In this document: one piece after another, positions 35,399 to 44,279 of the stretch
Numbering within the stretch: position 1 is the stretch's first letter
How the letters are laid out: every line of letters begins with the position of its first letter
Translations under genes and position numbers: made by a program
The notes under the pieces: model-generated
Told to the model about the DNA's origin: nothing
Database searches by the model: none
What the model saw: only the letters and a program-made list of their open reading frames with translations
Origin: Streptomyces griseus subsp. griseus
Lineage (GTDB): Bacteria; Actinomycetota; Actinomycetes; Streptomycetales; Streptomycetaceae
Direction of reading: 5' to 3'
DNA: 64,000 nt
NCBI RefSeq assembly: GCF_000720255.1
Contig: NZ_JOJE01000015.1
Span: 182,151 to 246,150 of the forward strand

Positions 35399-36076
35399 AT
35401 GAGCACGGCCTTGCCTTCTTGGCAGGACAGCAAACTGGGCACGATGAAGCGCGCCGCTCTCTGGCTCGTCCAGGTGGTTGGCGAGGGAAACGTCTTCACC
35501 AAGACGGAACTCCGTGACGCCTTTCCGGATGTGGCGCAGATCGACCGCCGCATGCGGGATCTCCGCGACTTCGGATGGAAGATCGACACCAAGCGCGAGG
35601 ACATCGACCTCGACGCGAACGAACAGCGCTACGTCCAGCGCGGCGAAGCCGTCTGGGAGCCCGGCCGCGGCACTCGTCCGAAGAACGCGATCACGGTGAA
35701 CCAGCGCCGGGAGCTGCTGGCCACCTACAACCACAAGTGCAGTTCGTGTGGGGCCACTCCCGGGGACACGTACACCGACTCGGAAGTCACCGCTCAGCTC
35801 GATGTGGCCAAGCGTGAGGTCCGGCTGCCGAACGGCACGAAGGCTCAGCAGTACGTCGTCGAGTGCAACCGGTGCCGGGTCGGCGGTATCGGTTCCACGT
35901 ACGATGTGCCGGCGCTGCTCTCGGAGGCCTCCGCGCTCCCTTCCTTCGAACTCGACATCCTGAAGTCCTGGATCAGCCAGGATGCCCGGACCTTCAGTTC
36001 AGTGGAGGATGTCTGGGCGAAGTACCGGGCACTGCCGGCTGAGGCACGCGAAGCCTTTCGCGAAGGCTTGAGTTAG
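35399..36076 (+). CDS. Winged-helix plus zinc-finger (HNH-like) putative nuclease
   Basis: 225 aa. The N-terminal winged helix reads LWLVQVVGEGNVFTKTELRD and IDRRMRDLRDFGWKID, followed by KREDIDLDANEQRYVQRG and VWEPG, a combination seen before HNH domains of restriction enzymes. A zinc-binding module is formed by CSSCG (residue about 118) and CNRC (about 160). I do not see the histidine that normally follows the first pair in HNH nucleases (the region reads AQLDVAKREV), so the domain may be a degenerate HNH or only a zinc ribbon. The start at 35399 has a CGAGGTG ribosome site. It heads the ParB-SNF2 block. Confidence 0.6.
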   Translation: MSTALPSWQDSKLGTMKRAALWLVQVVGEGNVFTKTELRDAFPDVAQIDRRMRDLRDFGWKIDTKREDIDLDANEQRYVQRGEAVWEPGRGTRPKNAITVNQRRELLATYNHKCSSCGATPGDTYTDSEVTAQLDVAKREVRLPNGTKAQQYVVECNRCRVGGIGSTYDVPALLSEASALPSFELDILKSWISQDARTFSSVEDVWAKYRALPAEAREAFREGLS

Positions 36077-36146
36077 GCGCCCGCAGGCCCTTTGCCGACG
36101 CTCGCGCCATTGTTCCCACAGGTCATTCCAGCTACGAGAGGTACCC

Positions 36147-37562
36147 ATGCCGACGGACTTCGGCGTCCCCCCGATCGCGGATGAGAACCGCGCCAAAGTC
36201 GAACAGCGGCTCCAGGATGTGCGTGCAGGTGGCGCAGTTCCTGAAACGCTCCGCGTGGAGTTCCGGGGCAGCCCTATCCACGTCGAAGTTATCGACATGC
36301 CCGTGGACGAGCTCTACTACAACCCCGCCACCCACAGAATCAATGCGCAGCGCGCTTATGACCCCGTGCAGGAAGAGGCACTGACGAAGGACCACTGGTC
36401 AGACGCCGGCCAGAGGTATCTGCACCATCTGCTGACCGCCATGCCGTCTGACCCGCGCCAGCGCGATCCGGACTTCGACAAACTGAAGGAGAGCCTGCGC
36501 GACCATCGGCAGAACGAGCCGGGTCTCATCTCCCGTGAAGGCGTTCTCGTCAACGGCAACACCCGCAGGGCCGCTCTCAAGGAGCTGGGTGTCCAGTCCA
36601 TCCGCGTGGGTGTTCTACCGCCCAGCTGCACCTGGGACGATATCCGCTCCGTCGAACTGTCGTTGCAGCTCAGGCCAGACCGGCGGCGCGAGTACTCCTA
36701 CATCAACCAGCTCATGGCTATTGAGGAACAGATTGTCCAGGGGCAGCCCCCCGCCGCCATCGCCAAGTTGTTCCACACTTCAACGCCGGCGCTAGAACGG
36801 GACACATGGGTTCTGGGGCAGCTACGTGACCTGGTCAAGCGCAGCGAACACGGCCAGGTCAAACTGCGTCTCATGGACTTCGAGGACGCCAAGGAGAGCT
36901 TCGCCGAGCTCTACCGGACCTATGCAAAGGAGAAGACCAGGAACAAGGAGGCGGCCGACACCCTTCTCGAATACCGGCTGGCAGCGATTGTCCTCGATTT
37001 CGCCAAGACCGACATTCGTAGCATCCGCACCGACTTCCGGGAAAAATACCTAGAACGTTACTTGCCTGAAGGGGCCACCATAGTGGCCCCAGAGGCCCCC
37101 AAGGCGGTTTCTATCCCCGGCCTCAATCGTTCCGTGCCGGCACCGAGTTCCGAAACAGCCGGGGCCCGTGCGCTCACTGACACGCTCCTCAGGGCGAAGG
37201 CCACGCAGAAGTCTGTCTCCACCGCGACCGCCGAAGAACTCGCCGCCGCCAACAGCTCCATGTCTTCGCTCCGAGACGCCTTCGAGGAATCGATCCAGGA
37301 CGCTCACAAGGCGAACCGCGATCGAAAGAAGCGGCTTGCAGCCCCTGATCGTGTCAGCGCGGCAGTTAAGGAACTTCAGCAGTGCGTCACAGACCTGGCG
37401 CTGGCGCGGGGCAACAACAGCCTGGACGAAGGAGCCTTCGATGACGCTCTGCTCACGCTCAGGCAAGCGCTGACGAAGGTGTCTGCCGAAGCGTCAAAGA
37501 GCATCCATCTTCCAGGGGAGGGCCTGTCGTGGCTGCGTGAGGCTATGGCAGACGAGCGATGA
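36147..37562 (+). CDS. ParB-like protein of unknown function
   Basis: 471 aa. A ParB/sulfiredoxin-like motif is seen in YYNPATHRINAQRAYDP and RQNEPGLISREGVLVNGNTRRAAL (residues about 120-145), the usual NGNhR box in which nucleotide is bound. A helical middle (YSYINQLMAIEEQI, LFHTSTPALERDTWVLG, HTH-like) and a long C-terminal part with a basic segment (QDAHKANRDRKKRLA) follow. It overlaps the SNF2-like helicase gene (ATGA), so both act together. ParB/Srx-fold proteins with helicases occur in several anti-phage and DNA modification systems; its own function is not known to me. Confidence 0.62.
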   Translation: MPTDFGVPPIADENRAKVEQRLQDVRAGGAVPETLRVEFRGSPIHVEVIDMPVDELYYNPATHRINAQRAYDPVQEEALTKDHWSDAGQRYLHHLLTAMPSDPRQRDPDFDKLKESLRDHRQNEPGLISREGVLVNGNTRRAALKELGVQSIRVGVLPPSCTWDDIRSVELSLQLRPDRRREYSYINQLMAIEEQIVQGQPPAAIAKLFHTSTPALERDTWVLGQLRDLVKRSEHGQVKLRLMDFEDAKESFAELYRTYAKEKTRNKEAADTLLEYRLAAIVLDFAKTDIRSIRTDFREKYLERYLPEGATIVAPEAPKAVSIPGLNRSVPAPSSETAGARALTDTLLRAKATQKSVSTATAEELAAANSSMSSLRDAFEESIQDAHKANRDRKKRLAAPDRVSAAVKELQQCVTDLALARGNNSLDEGAFDDALLTLRQALTKVSAEASKSIHLPGEGLSWLREAMADER

Positions 37563-39382
37563 CGCACTCTGGCCTCCCCTCTCTCCGGATCACCTTCGAC
37601 ATCACTAGGACGCGTGCGCTACTCCGTGCCCGACCAGGATTGGAAGGGGACTTTGGGATGCTGGCCACCCGGCTGACTCCGGGTGGCCAGCGCGGCCCGC
37701 TGACCTCGGATGCCGACCTGGACAGTTTTCTCTTCTCCATCGGCGAGCTGGCCAACTGGCCCCACACTGACGTCGAGTGGGAACCTGCGCTGGCCAGCCT
37801 GGTCACCGGCGTCCTTGATGACTCCGAGACCGTGCAGACCAGGCTCAGCTTTTCGCCCACCAGCTCTGAGCAGGTACGGCTCGCACCGGATGATGCGCCC
37901 GCCCTGCTGGGTGCGGGCTGGCAGGCAGACCTCACTTCGTTCCAGCTGCGGGACATCGGGGAACTGCTGTCCTTGGGCCACGGCGCAAACTTCAGCGTCC
38001 CCGGCGCCGGCAAGACGCGCACAGCACTGGCGGTGTTCAGCGCCCTGCGGGAGCGAGGAGAAGTCAAGCGCCTTCTCGTCGTATGCCCCAAGCCGGCCTA
38101 CGAAGCATGGCAATTCGAAGGTGAGGTCTGCTTTAAGGAACCACTGCTGACCTCGGTCATGGACGCCGGCTTCCCTGATCCAGAAGCCGATGTCGTCCTG
38201 GTCAATTACGAACGTCTGGCTGGTTCCGTCGGTCACCTGTCAGAGTGGCTGCGTACGGCCCCGGCAATGTTCGTGCTTGATGAGGCGCACCGCATGAAAC
38301 TCGGGGCCCGCGGCACCTACGGCTCCGCCTGTTTGTCGCTCGGTCCGCTGGCCCGGCGGCGGCTCATCCTCACCGGAACACCAGCTCCAAACGGTGCCCG
38401 GGATCTGGAGAGCCTGCTCTCGTTCGTCTGGCCAGGACGCGGCAAGCAACTCGTCGTCGAAGCGGTCAGCGGCGGGGATCTCGCTTACGCCAGCCAGGCC
38501 CTGCGCCCGCTGTTCACTCGGACGACGAAGAAGGAGCTGGGCCTCCCTCCTTTTGAACCCGTAGTTCGCTATGTCGATCTCCCCCCATTGCACCGCGAGT
38601 TGTACGACGCGCTCAGGGGGAATCCGTCCGCACGCCGAGGTGACCTGGCCTCACTCGGCAAGGCAGCTATGCGCACGCTCATGGCCGCAATCAGCCCGGC
38701 CCTGCTGGCCCCGAGCGACACCCCCTATGAAGCGCTCGCCTTTCAGCTTCCGGCGCTTGACGTCTCCGACGGCGACTCGCTTCACGCACTGCTCCAGCGG
38801 CTCCCTCGGCATGAACTGTCACCCAAATACGAGGAAACCGTTCGCATTGTCGCGAAGAACGCGCGGGCCGGCCGCAAGACACTGGTCTGGACTGGGTTCA
38901 TCCGAAGCCAGAAAACCCTGGAGGAGCTACTGGCGCCGCATGCCCCAGCTTCCGTCCACGGAGCCACCCAGGACCGGGAAGCTGAGCTCAGCCGCTTCCG
39001 TGAGGACCCATCGTGCATGGTCCTGATCTCCAACCCTGCGACCCTGGGCGAGGGGATAAGCCTTCACCAGGTCTGCCATGACGCCGTGTACGTGGACCGC
39101 GACTTCATGGCCGGCCGCTTCCTCCAGAGCCTTGACCGCATTCACCGGCTAGGACTGCCCCGAGGCACCGAGACACGCGTGACCGTGCTGGCGGCCCGGG
39201 GCACGATCGACGAAATCGTGGCCGTGCGCCTCGAAAAGAAGCTGCACTTCCTGGGCAGCGTGCTCGATGACCCGACGGTGCGACAACTAGGCGACCTCCA
39301 AGAGGAGGAGACCACCGGCCTGGGCATGGACGCCGATGACATCCATGCCCTACTCGCGCACTTGAACAGCCGACTGCCCTGA
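37559..39382 (+). CDS. SNF2-like superfamily II helicase/translocase
   Basis: 607 aa. A divergent N-terminal domain (about 120 residues) is followed by ATPase motifs: Q-region LTSFQLRDIG, Walker A SVPGAGKTRTAL (Lys152), DEAH box FVLDEAHRM, motif III LTGTPAPN and the C-terminal lobe with ISNPATLGEGISL and the DRIHRLG arginine finger. These are typical of SNF2 translocases in bacterial defence loci. Start and stop of the ParB-like gene overlap it by four bases. It ends 54 bases before the convergent methyltransferase gene. Confidence 0.84.
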   Translation: MTHSGLPSLRITFDITRTRALLRARPGLEGDFGMLATRLTPGGQRGPLTSDADLDSFLFSIGELANWPHTDVEWEPALASLVTGVLDDSETVQTRLSFSPTSSEQVRLAPDDAPALLGAGWQADLTSFQLRDIGELLSLGHGANFSVPGAGKTRTALAVFSALRERGEVKRLLVVCPKPAYEAWQFEGEVCFKEPLLTSVMDAGFPDPEADVVLVNYERLAGSVGHLSEWLRTAPAMFVLDEAHRMKLGARGTYGSACLSLGPLARRRLILTGTPAPNGARDLESLLSFVWPGRGKQLVVEAVSGGDLAYASQALRPLFTRTTKKELGLPPFEPVVRYVDLPPLHRELYDALRGNPSARRGDLASLGKAAMRTLMAAISPALLAPSDTPYEALAFQLPALDVSDGDSLHALLQRLPRHELSPKYEETVRIVAKNARAGRKTLVWTGFIRSQKTLEELLAPHAPASVHGATQDREAELSRFREDPSCMVLISNPATLGEGISLHQVCHDAVYVDRDFMAGRFLQSLDRIHRLGLPRGTETRVTVLAARGTIDEIVAVRLEKKLHFLGSVLDDPTVRQLGDLQEEETTGLGMDADDIHALLAHLNSRLP

Positions 39383-39436
39383 CGGACGGCTGAGCTGCGA
39401 CACCGCTTATGTGCGCCGCAGCTCAGCCGCCCTCAG

Positions 39437-40567
39437 TCACTGGCTGGCGGAGCGGTTGCGGTCTGCCTTGAGCACGTCCATGATCGATTCACCGATGGCC
39501 TGTGCGACGGGCGGCGGAAACGCGTTTCCGACCTGTCGGTACTGGGCCGTCTTGCCACCCGAAAATTCCCAGTACGTCGGGAATCCTTGAATGATCGCGG
39601 CTTGGCGAACAGTGAGCATGGGCCCTCCGGCACGAAACAGATCGCGATCCTCAGTGCCGGTCGGCTTGCCGTCTACAGGCGCGTTGGCCACACCCATGCC
39701 CGAGACGCCCAGATTTGCCCATGCCTTCTTAGCCCGGCTGGGACCGAGGTCAGCGCCACCGTGCTTCTTGGAGCCGCCCACGAGAGTGGGGGCTACGCCC
39801 TTTTTAGCGCCGTCTGCCCAATCATCGAAGACCTTCTGCGCTTGGACGGCTTTAGCTCCCGTCAAAAATGGTGCGATGCGCTCTTGCATCGTGTCCTTAA
39901 GCGCCTTATAGACCGTTACCACTTCGGCGCTCGGCGCGGGAGCTTCGTACTTCAGATCCTTGAGCACGTCTTTCCGGAAAGCGACGAGGATGGAGCGTGG
40001 CCGAAGCTGCGGAACACCGAACTCCGCCGCCTCGTAAACGTCCCATCCCACGACCTCGTAGCCCGGCCGCCCGTCCTCGTCATCTTCCATGTCCTCAAGG
40101 CTGGCCTGGATCCGTGACCTGTAGTCGTCGAACTTGGGATCCATGAGTCCGCGGACGTTCTCGATCATCACGGCGCGAGGACGGATGAGTTCGGCCAGGT
40201 CCAAGATGCGCGGGAAGAGATCACGCTCATCGTCCTCGCCGAGCTGCTTGCCAGCGTGCGAGAAAGGCGGGCACGGCACACCCCCAGCAAGCAGGTCAAC
40301 ATCACCCCGCTTGTAGAGCCCGGCACTCTTCACCAAGTCACGCGCGGGGTCGAACTCCACCACGTCTTGGCAGAGAACATCGCAGTTGGCGCGTTCCCAG
40401 TCCCACTTCGGGTGCACCTCGATGTTTTCGCGCAGGGTCGCCGCCGCGTACTTGTCGATCTCCACGAGGGCGAGGTGTCTGAATCCCGCCAGGTGCAGTC
40501 CGATCGCCTGTCCGCCAGCACCGGCGCAGATCTCGATCGACGTGTAGTCCCGGTCAGTGCCCGTCAT
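39437..40567 (-). CDS. DNA (cytosine-5-)-methyltransferase, probable M of the NaeI-type system
   Basis: 376 aa. Motif I ICAGAGGQAIGLHLAGF, catalytic motif IV GGVPCPPFSHAG (Cys99), motif VI IENVRG, motif VIII QLRPRSI, motif IX RQAAIIQGFP and motif X QVGNAFPPPVAQAIG are present in order. It transfers a methyl group to cytosine C5 and would protect host DNA from the NaeI-like endonuclease, so GCCGGC is the expected target (M.NaeI is also a C5 enzyme; inference). The variable region between VIII and IX is about 120 residues. It is transcribed towards the SNF2-like gene. Confidence 0.9.
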   Translation of the reverse strand: MTGTDRDYTSIEICAGAGGQAIGLHLAGFRHLALVEIDKYAAATLRENIEVHPKWDWERANCDVLCQDVVEFDPARDLVKSAGLYKRGDVDLLAGGVPCPPFSHAGKQLGEDDERDLFPRILDLAELIRPRAVMIENVRGLMDPKFDDYRSRIQASLEDMEDDEDGRPGYEVVGWDVYEAAEFGVPQLRPRSILVAFRKDVLKDLKYEAPAPSAEVVTVYKALKDTMQERIAPFLTGAKAVQAQKVFDDWADGAKKGVAPTLVGGSKKHGGADLGPSRAKKAWANLGVSGMGVANAPVDGKPTGTEDRDLFRAGGPMLTVRQAAIIQGFPTYWEFSGGKTAQYRQVGNAFPPPVAQAIGESIMDVLKADRNRSASQ

Positions 40568-40741
40568 GGCCCCTCCTCTTGCACGAATTCCAGTGACGCC
40601 TCATACGGCAGCCATCACAGAGGGTGACATGACCCAGTGACATTGCGACTCGACACGGCGGCACACACCAGTGTGCGGCATCCTCTGCTCCACCTCGGTC
40701 ACCAACAGCATGGCAATTTCGAATGTCCGTACGATACCGCT

Positions 40742-41147
40742 GTGGCGCAAATAAACTGGACACGCGAGGAGCTGCTGCTGGCCTGCGCGCTCGTTGTCGA
40801 AAACGGCTGGCGTGAGCTGCGGCCAGCCGACAAGCGGGTGCGGCACCTGTCCCAGATCCCCAGGAAGCTTCCGTTGCAGGATGGCGCGGCGGCAGCTCCC
40901 AGCCGACTTCCCAGAGCGCGCTGCCGAGATCCGCACCGCCGTCCAGACTCTGTGCGCGGGCACGGCGTCCACCGAGCTGGTATGCATACCCTCCCAAGAG
41001 GGCGAGACTGCTTCGGGATGCAAGGGGCAGCTCCTCAGACGCTGTGCCCTCTGTCCCGGGCGGATCGAACCCCTGCGTGACAAGGCGATCAAGGCCGTCC
41101 AGGAAGAAGGCATTCCGCTGGGGTACGAGGTGTGCTCGTTCGAGTGA
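40742..41147 (+). pseudogene. Broken HNH restriction endonuclease, HNH domain lost
   Basis: The start (from a GTG at 40742) reads VAQINWTREELLLACALVVENGW, then LSQIPRKLPLQ, the N-terminal domain common to methylase-associated HNH endonucleases (WTREELILAL...LS..LR.LP). About 45 codons later the similarity moves to another frame (PERAAEIRTAVQTL then LLRRC...PLRDKAIKAVQEEGIPLGYEVCSFE). The family's DFRNPxGV part is deleted, and the sequence stops at EVCSF, exactly where the HNH catalytic domain should begin. It probably once belonged to a second or ancestral restriction unit. Confidence 0.55.
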
Positions 41148-41280
41148 CCCGGATCGCGGATCTTGCCCTCCTGCGCGCGAGCTGCCACCGCATGCGCCAC
41201 AGAAGCTTCCGCGGAGAATCTCGGCGTACCCCGGGTGCCCTCCGGAGGCAGATGCCGAAGTCCGTCCAGACACCGCCCCA

Positions 41281-41913
41281 CTAGGCGGCATCCGCTTCGG
41301 CTTCGTAATGCATCTGAGCACGGTCGAGGATGTCGTCCGGGTCGAGTCCACGAGCGGCAGTCCAGTGCAGCAGGTCAGCGATCAGCTCAACCGCCGCCGC
41401 GTCGAGGCCGAGGTCTGGCCTGTCCCTCGGAAGCGTCAGGCCACGGCTTGGCCCCTGATAGGCCTCAAGCACCTCGACAGCACGCTCAATGCGACGGTAC
41501 GCCTGGCCTGAGCTTGTCGAGATCTCACACCAAACCGCCTTGCCCACCGTAGTCAGAACCGTGCCCCAGTCCACTGCAAGAATGGAGAGCAGGTGCAGGC
41601 CCCGGCCGCACTCCTCGTCGCAACTCGCGGTCTTCAGTGACGGCACGATCCGGCTCTTGTCGTGCACTTCAAGGCGGAGTCGTTCTCCGCTCCACTCAAG
41701 GATCAGAGTCGCCGAGGCGCCCTCACCGACGTGCTTGACGACGTTCGTCGCCAACTCGGTTACCAGCAGTTCCGCTTCATCGGCCGCGACGGGCATCCCC
41801 CATCGGTCGAGTTGCTTGACGGTGGCTCTCCGGAGCAGCCGTACTTCCGCCGGCGCGGCCTCGAAAGGCAGCACGCAACGGAGTCGGGGTTCGGTGACTT
41901 GGTAGCCAGGCAT
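41281..41913 (-). CDS. ATP-binding (anti-sigma-factor-kinase-like) regulatory protein
   Basis: 210 aa from the ATG at 41913, with a strong GGGAGGGAGGAG site. The GHKL kinase-like domain has AADEAELLVTELATNVVKH (N-box) and SRIVPSLKTASCDEECGRGLHLL (lid, G2 box). It resembles the small histidine-kinase-like ATP-binding proteins that accompany XRE/DUF397 pairs in streptomycetes. The C-terminal part (ERAVEVLEAYQGPSRG onward) is helical. The gene is divergent from the XRE gene, and all three are probably one regulatory module. Confidence 0.8.
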   Translation of the reverse strand: MPGYQVTEPRLRCVLPFEAAPAEVRLLRRATVKQLDRWGMPVAADEAELLVTELATNVVKHVGEGASATLILEWSGERLRLEVHDKSRIVPSLKTASCDEECGRGLHLLSILAVDWGTVLTTVGKAVWCEISTSSGQAYRRIERAVEVLEAYQGPSRGLTLPRDRPDLGLDAAAVELIADLLHWTAARGLDPDDILDRAQMHYEAEADAA

Positions 41914-42131
41914 GGCCACTCCTCCCTCCCAAGCCACGCATGTGCTGCGCCTGCCGTATCCGTACGACTGCACTGCGTAGCGATCCGTGAGCGAGCATGA
42001 CACAGAGAAGTCTCACTGTGTAACTTCTCATGAGAATCCATCGAGTGAATCTGATGGTGGTCCTGCCGCCTGGCTGCCTAGCCTGAGGAGGTTCTCCGGG
42101 CCCGACGCCCGATGCACGGCGAAGGAGCCGC

Positions 42132-42977
42132 ATGTCTGAACGGACGACCACCCGCCGCCGCCAACTGGGCTCGATGATGCGCAAGTTGCGTGCTCGGAAG
42201 GGCATGACCCTTGAGGAGGCTGGGCAGCTCGTCGGCGTATCGAAGGCGACGGTCAGTCGGTACGAGACTCAGTCCGGGCCGGTCAAGTGGATCGTCATCG
42301 ACGCGCTTTGCCGGGAGTACGGAGCTACTGAGGCCGAACGTGCGGCCATTGTCAGGCTTGCGAAGGACGCCAAGCAGCAGGGCTGGTGGAGTTCCTTCGC
42401 CGACTCCATCCCGGAGAGCATGAACCTGCTGCTCACGCTGGAGGACGAGGCTGTCCGCGAGAGCCACTTCTCCTGCGTCTACGTTCCCGGCCTCCTCCAG
42501 ACTCGCGCTTACAGCACGGCGCTGCAGAAGGCCAACGAAGTACCCCTTGAGTCAGCGGAGATCGAGCGCCTGGTCGACATCCGCATGAAGCGCCAGGAGA
42601 TCCTCAGCCGGCCAAAGGCGCTGCATCTGTGGGCGATCCTCGACGAGTCCGTGATCCGCCGCGTCGTCGGATCTCCGCAGGTGATGAGGGCCCAGCTCGA
42701 CCGCCTGCTCGAAGCGAACGAGTCTCCGCACACAACGCTTCAGGTACTCCCCTTCTCCAAGGGAGCCCACGCCGCAGCGCTCGGAAGCTTCGTCATCATC
42801 GGCGGCACCAACCCGTCTCTCGACGTGGTGTACGTCGACTTCCACACGGGTTCGCTCTTCCTGGAGCAGGACGAAGAACTGGACCGCTACAGACTTGCGT
42901 TCGAGTACCTCCGGGCACAAGCGTTGGACATGGAAGCTTCCTCCGCCATGATCCATCGCGCCCGCAAGGAGCTGTGA
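42132..42977 (+). CDS. XRE-family regulator with C-terminal DUF5753 domain
   Basis: 281 aa. The N-terminal XRE helix-turn-helix reads LGSMMRKLRARKGMTLEEAGQLVGVSKATVSRYE (residues 12-45, split here). The DUF5753 domain follows with the typical VYVPGLLQTRAYS, PHTTLQVLPFSKGAHAA and VVYVDFHTGSLFLE. The stop is followed immediately by the DUF397 gene. Such pairs act with their ATP-binding partner in developmental or antibiotic regulation (for example the AbaA/WhiJ type; family knowledge). Confidence 0.9.
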   Translation: MSERTTTRRRQLGSMMRKLRARKGMTLEEAGQLVGVSKATVSRYETQSGPVKWIVIDALCREYGATEAERAAIVRLAKDAKQQGWWSSFADSIPESMNLLLTLEDEAVRESHFSCVYVPGLLQTRAYSTALQKANEVPLESAEIERLVDIRMKRQEILSRPKALHLWAILDESVIRRVVGSPQVMRAQLDRLLEANESPHTTLQVLPFSKGAHAAALGSFVIIGGTNPSLDVVYVDFHTGSLFLEQDEELDRYRLAFEYLRAQALDMEASSAMIHRARKEL

Positions 42978-43175
42978 ATGCCCGCCGGTCCCCAGCCTGC
43001 CTCTGAGCCCGTCTGGTTCAAGTCCTCGTACAGCGGCGGCAACGCGACTGAGTGCGTCGAGGCCGCCTTCGTCCCGTCCGGCGTACTCGTGCGGGATTCA
43101 AAGCGGCCTGAGCACCCGCACCTCGCGGTGTCGGTCCTGGCGTGGGCCAGTCTTCTGGCCGAGGTACGCCGCTGA
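42978..43175 (+). CDS. DUF397 protein
   Basis: 65 aa, with WFKSSYSGGNATECVEAAF, VLVRDSK and WASLLAEVR, the complete DUF397 signature. The ATG follows the XRE stop with no gap. DUF397 proteins are small partners of XRE/DUF5753 regulators, believed to bind and control them. Confidence 0.9.
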   Translation: MPAGPQPASEPVWFKSSYSGGNATECVEAAFVPSGVLVRDSKRPEHPHLAVSVLAWASLLAEVRR

Positions 43176-43949
43176 CCTGAAGGATCTTCGCGCACACGAA
43201 CACCGTCATCAACTTGCCGTCCCGGCTCGCGAAGTCATGGCGCCGCTCTTGCCGTACGCGATCAGCCAGAGCCGGGACGGCGAGGGAGCTTCCCCACAGC
43301 GATGCCGAGTCGAGCCCCCGCGGTGCGATTCCCAGTCCTCCCTGTCGAACAGGCAGAACGTCGGCGCGGTCACGTTGGCCCAGTTCAGATCCGCGTGGGC
43401 CGGTACCCACCGCTTGACGGTCGTGTCCAAGTCGCCGGAGAACGCAGTACGGATGGACTCCGTGACGAGATCTTGTGTGATGTTGACGGTGTCCGGCGTA
43501 GCGACTCGTCTCGTGTCCTGAGCCGAGAGTGCGTCCATCGAGGAGCTGAGCGCCCCCCACCACTCATCCGGCAGTCTGGGGTCCGCACCGAGAACAGCGG
43601 TGCCGACGGGTGCCCCTGGCAAAAGCTCGGTTTCATCCGCCCGTCACATCACCGGCTCATCTGGGTCCTGCCAGACCAGGCATTGCCCCCATGCGGGCTG
43701 GGCAATGCCCTGCAGACGCGCAGCGCACTCCGTACCGTTCCAGCCCTGAACACCGATCTTGTCCAGCCCCCGCCTCTCGATACGCACCCATGGACCACGG
43801 TCCGTCCGCGCCCCGACCGAGCGGCGCTTGCGTACCACGGTGTCCTGGGCCAAACGCGTCTGAAGCGACCGCTCCACACGATCAAGAACCTCATCGATGG
43901 ATGCAACCCGGAGGTCGACGGCACGATTTGTCGCTGCCGAGAGCGTCAT
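43160..43949 (-). pseudogene. Phosphotransferase (APH-like kinase) gene with two frameshifts
   Basis: Reading leftward from an ATG at 43949, the sequence begins MTLSAATNRAVDLRVASIDEV and ends in a stop after DPDEPVM at 43644. The next frame continues (RADETELLPGAPVG) to the catalytic loop RWVPAHADLNWANV and LFDREDW, then slips again near 43332, after which GIAPRGLDSASLW and VPALADRVRQE continue in the third frame. A single-base indel at each site would restore one kinase of the aminoglycoside-phosphotransferase fold. Both the catalytic Asp and metal-binding segment remain. The 3' end overlaps the DUF397 gene tail. Confidence 0.65.
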
Positions 43950-44091
43950 ACGGGCGACCGTAGCACTGGGTTCCCACCTTGAGGTGGTCATCCCGGGACT
44001 GACGACTGTGACGGCCTCGGGCTGTTTGCCACAACACAAGCCTGGTGGGGCCCGTCTCAAGGCGACCGCGTTGACCACGCCGTGAGAACGC

Positions 44092-44276
44092 TCAGTCGAT
44101 ACAGAACTCGTTGCCCTTGATGTCCAGCATCGGATGCACGAGTCATTGTCGTCGTACAGCGTTCGCACGTGTACCGCGCCGAGCGGGACCAGTCGTGCGC
44201 ATTCGGCATCGAGTGCGGCGAGGCGCCCTTCACCGACGAGTCCGGTGCCGACCCGCACATCAAGGGGACCAACCAC
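44092..44276 (-). pseudogene. Fragment of a VOC/glyoxalase-family gene
   Basis: The final codons read HPMLDIKGNEFCID then stop at 44092, the characteristic end of a VOC-fold protein. The preceding part, LAALDAECARLVPLGAVHV, is in another frame and fits the last helix of that fold. Roughly 60 codons remain with one frameshift, so the gene is decayed. Confidence 0.5.
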
Positions 44277-44279
44277 CCC

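Noticed and set aside
28248..40567. DISARM or BREX system
   Set aside because: No drmA/drmB, BrxL, PglZ or PglX motifs occur; the set fits a MORC/Z1-linked type II restriction context.
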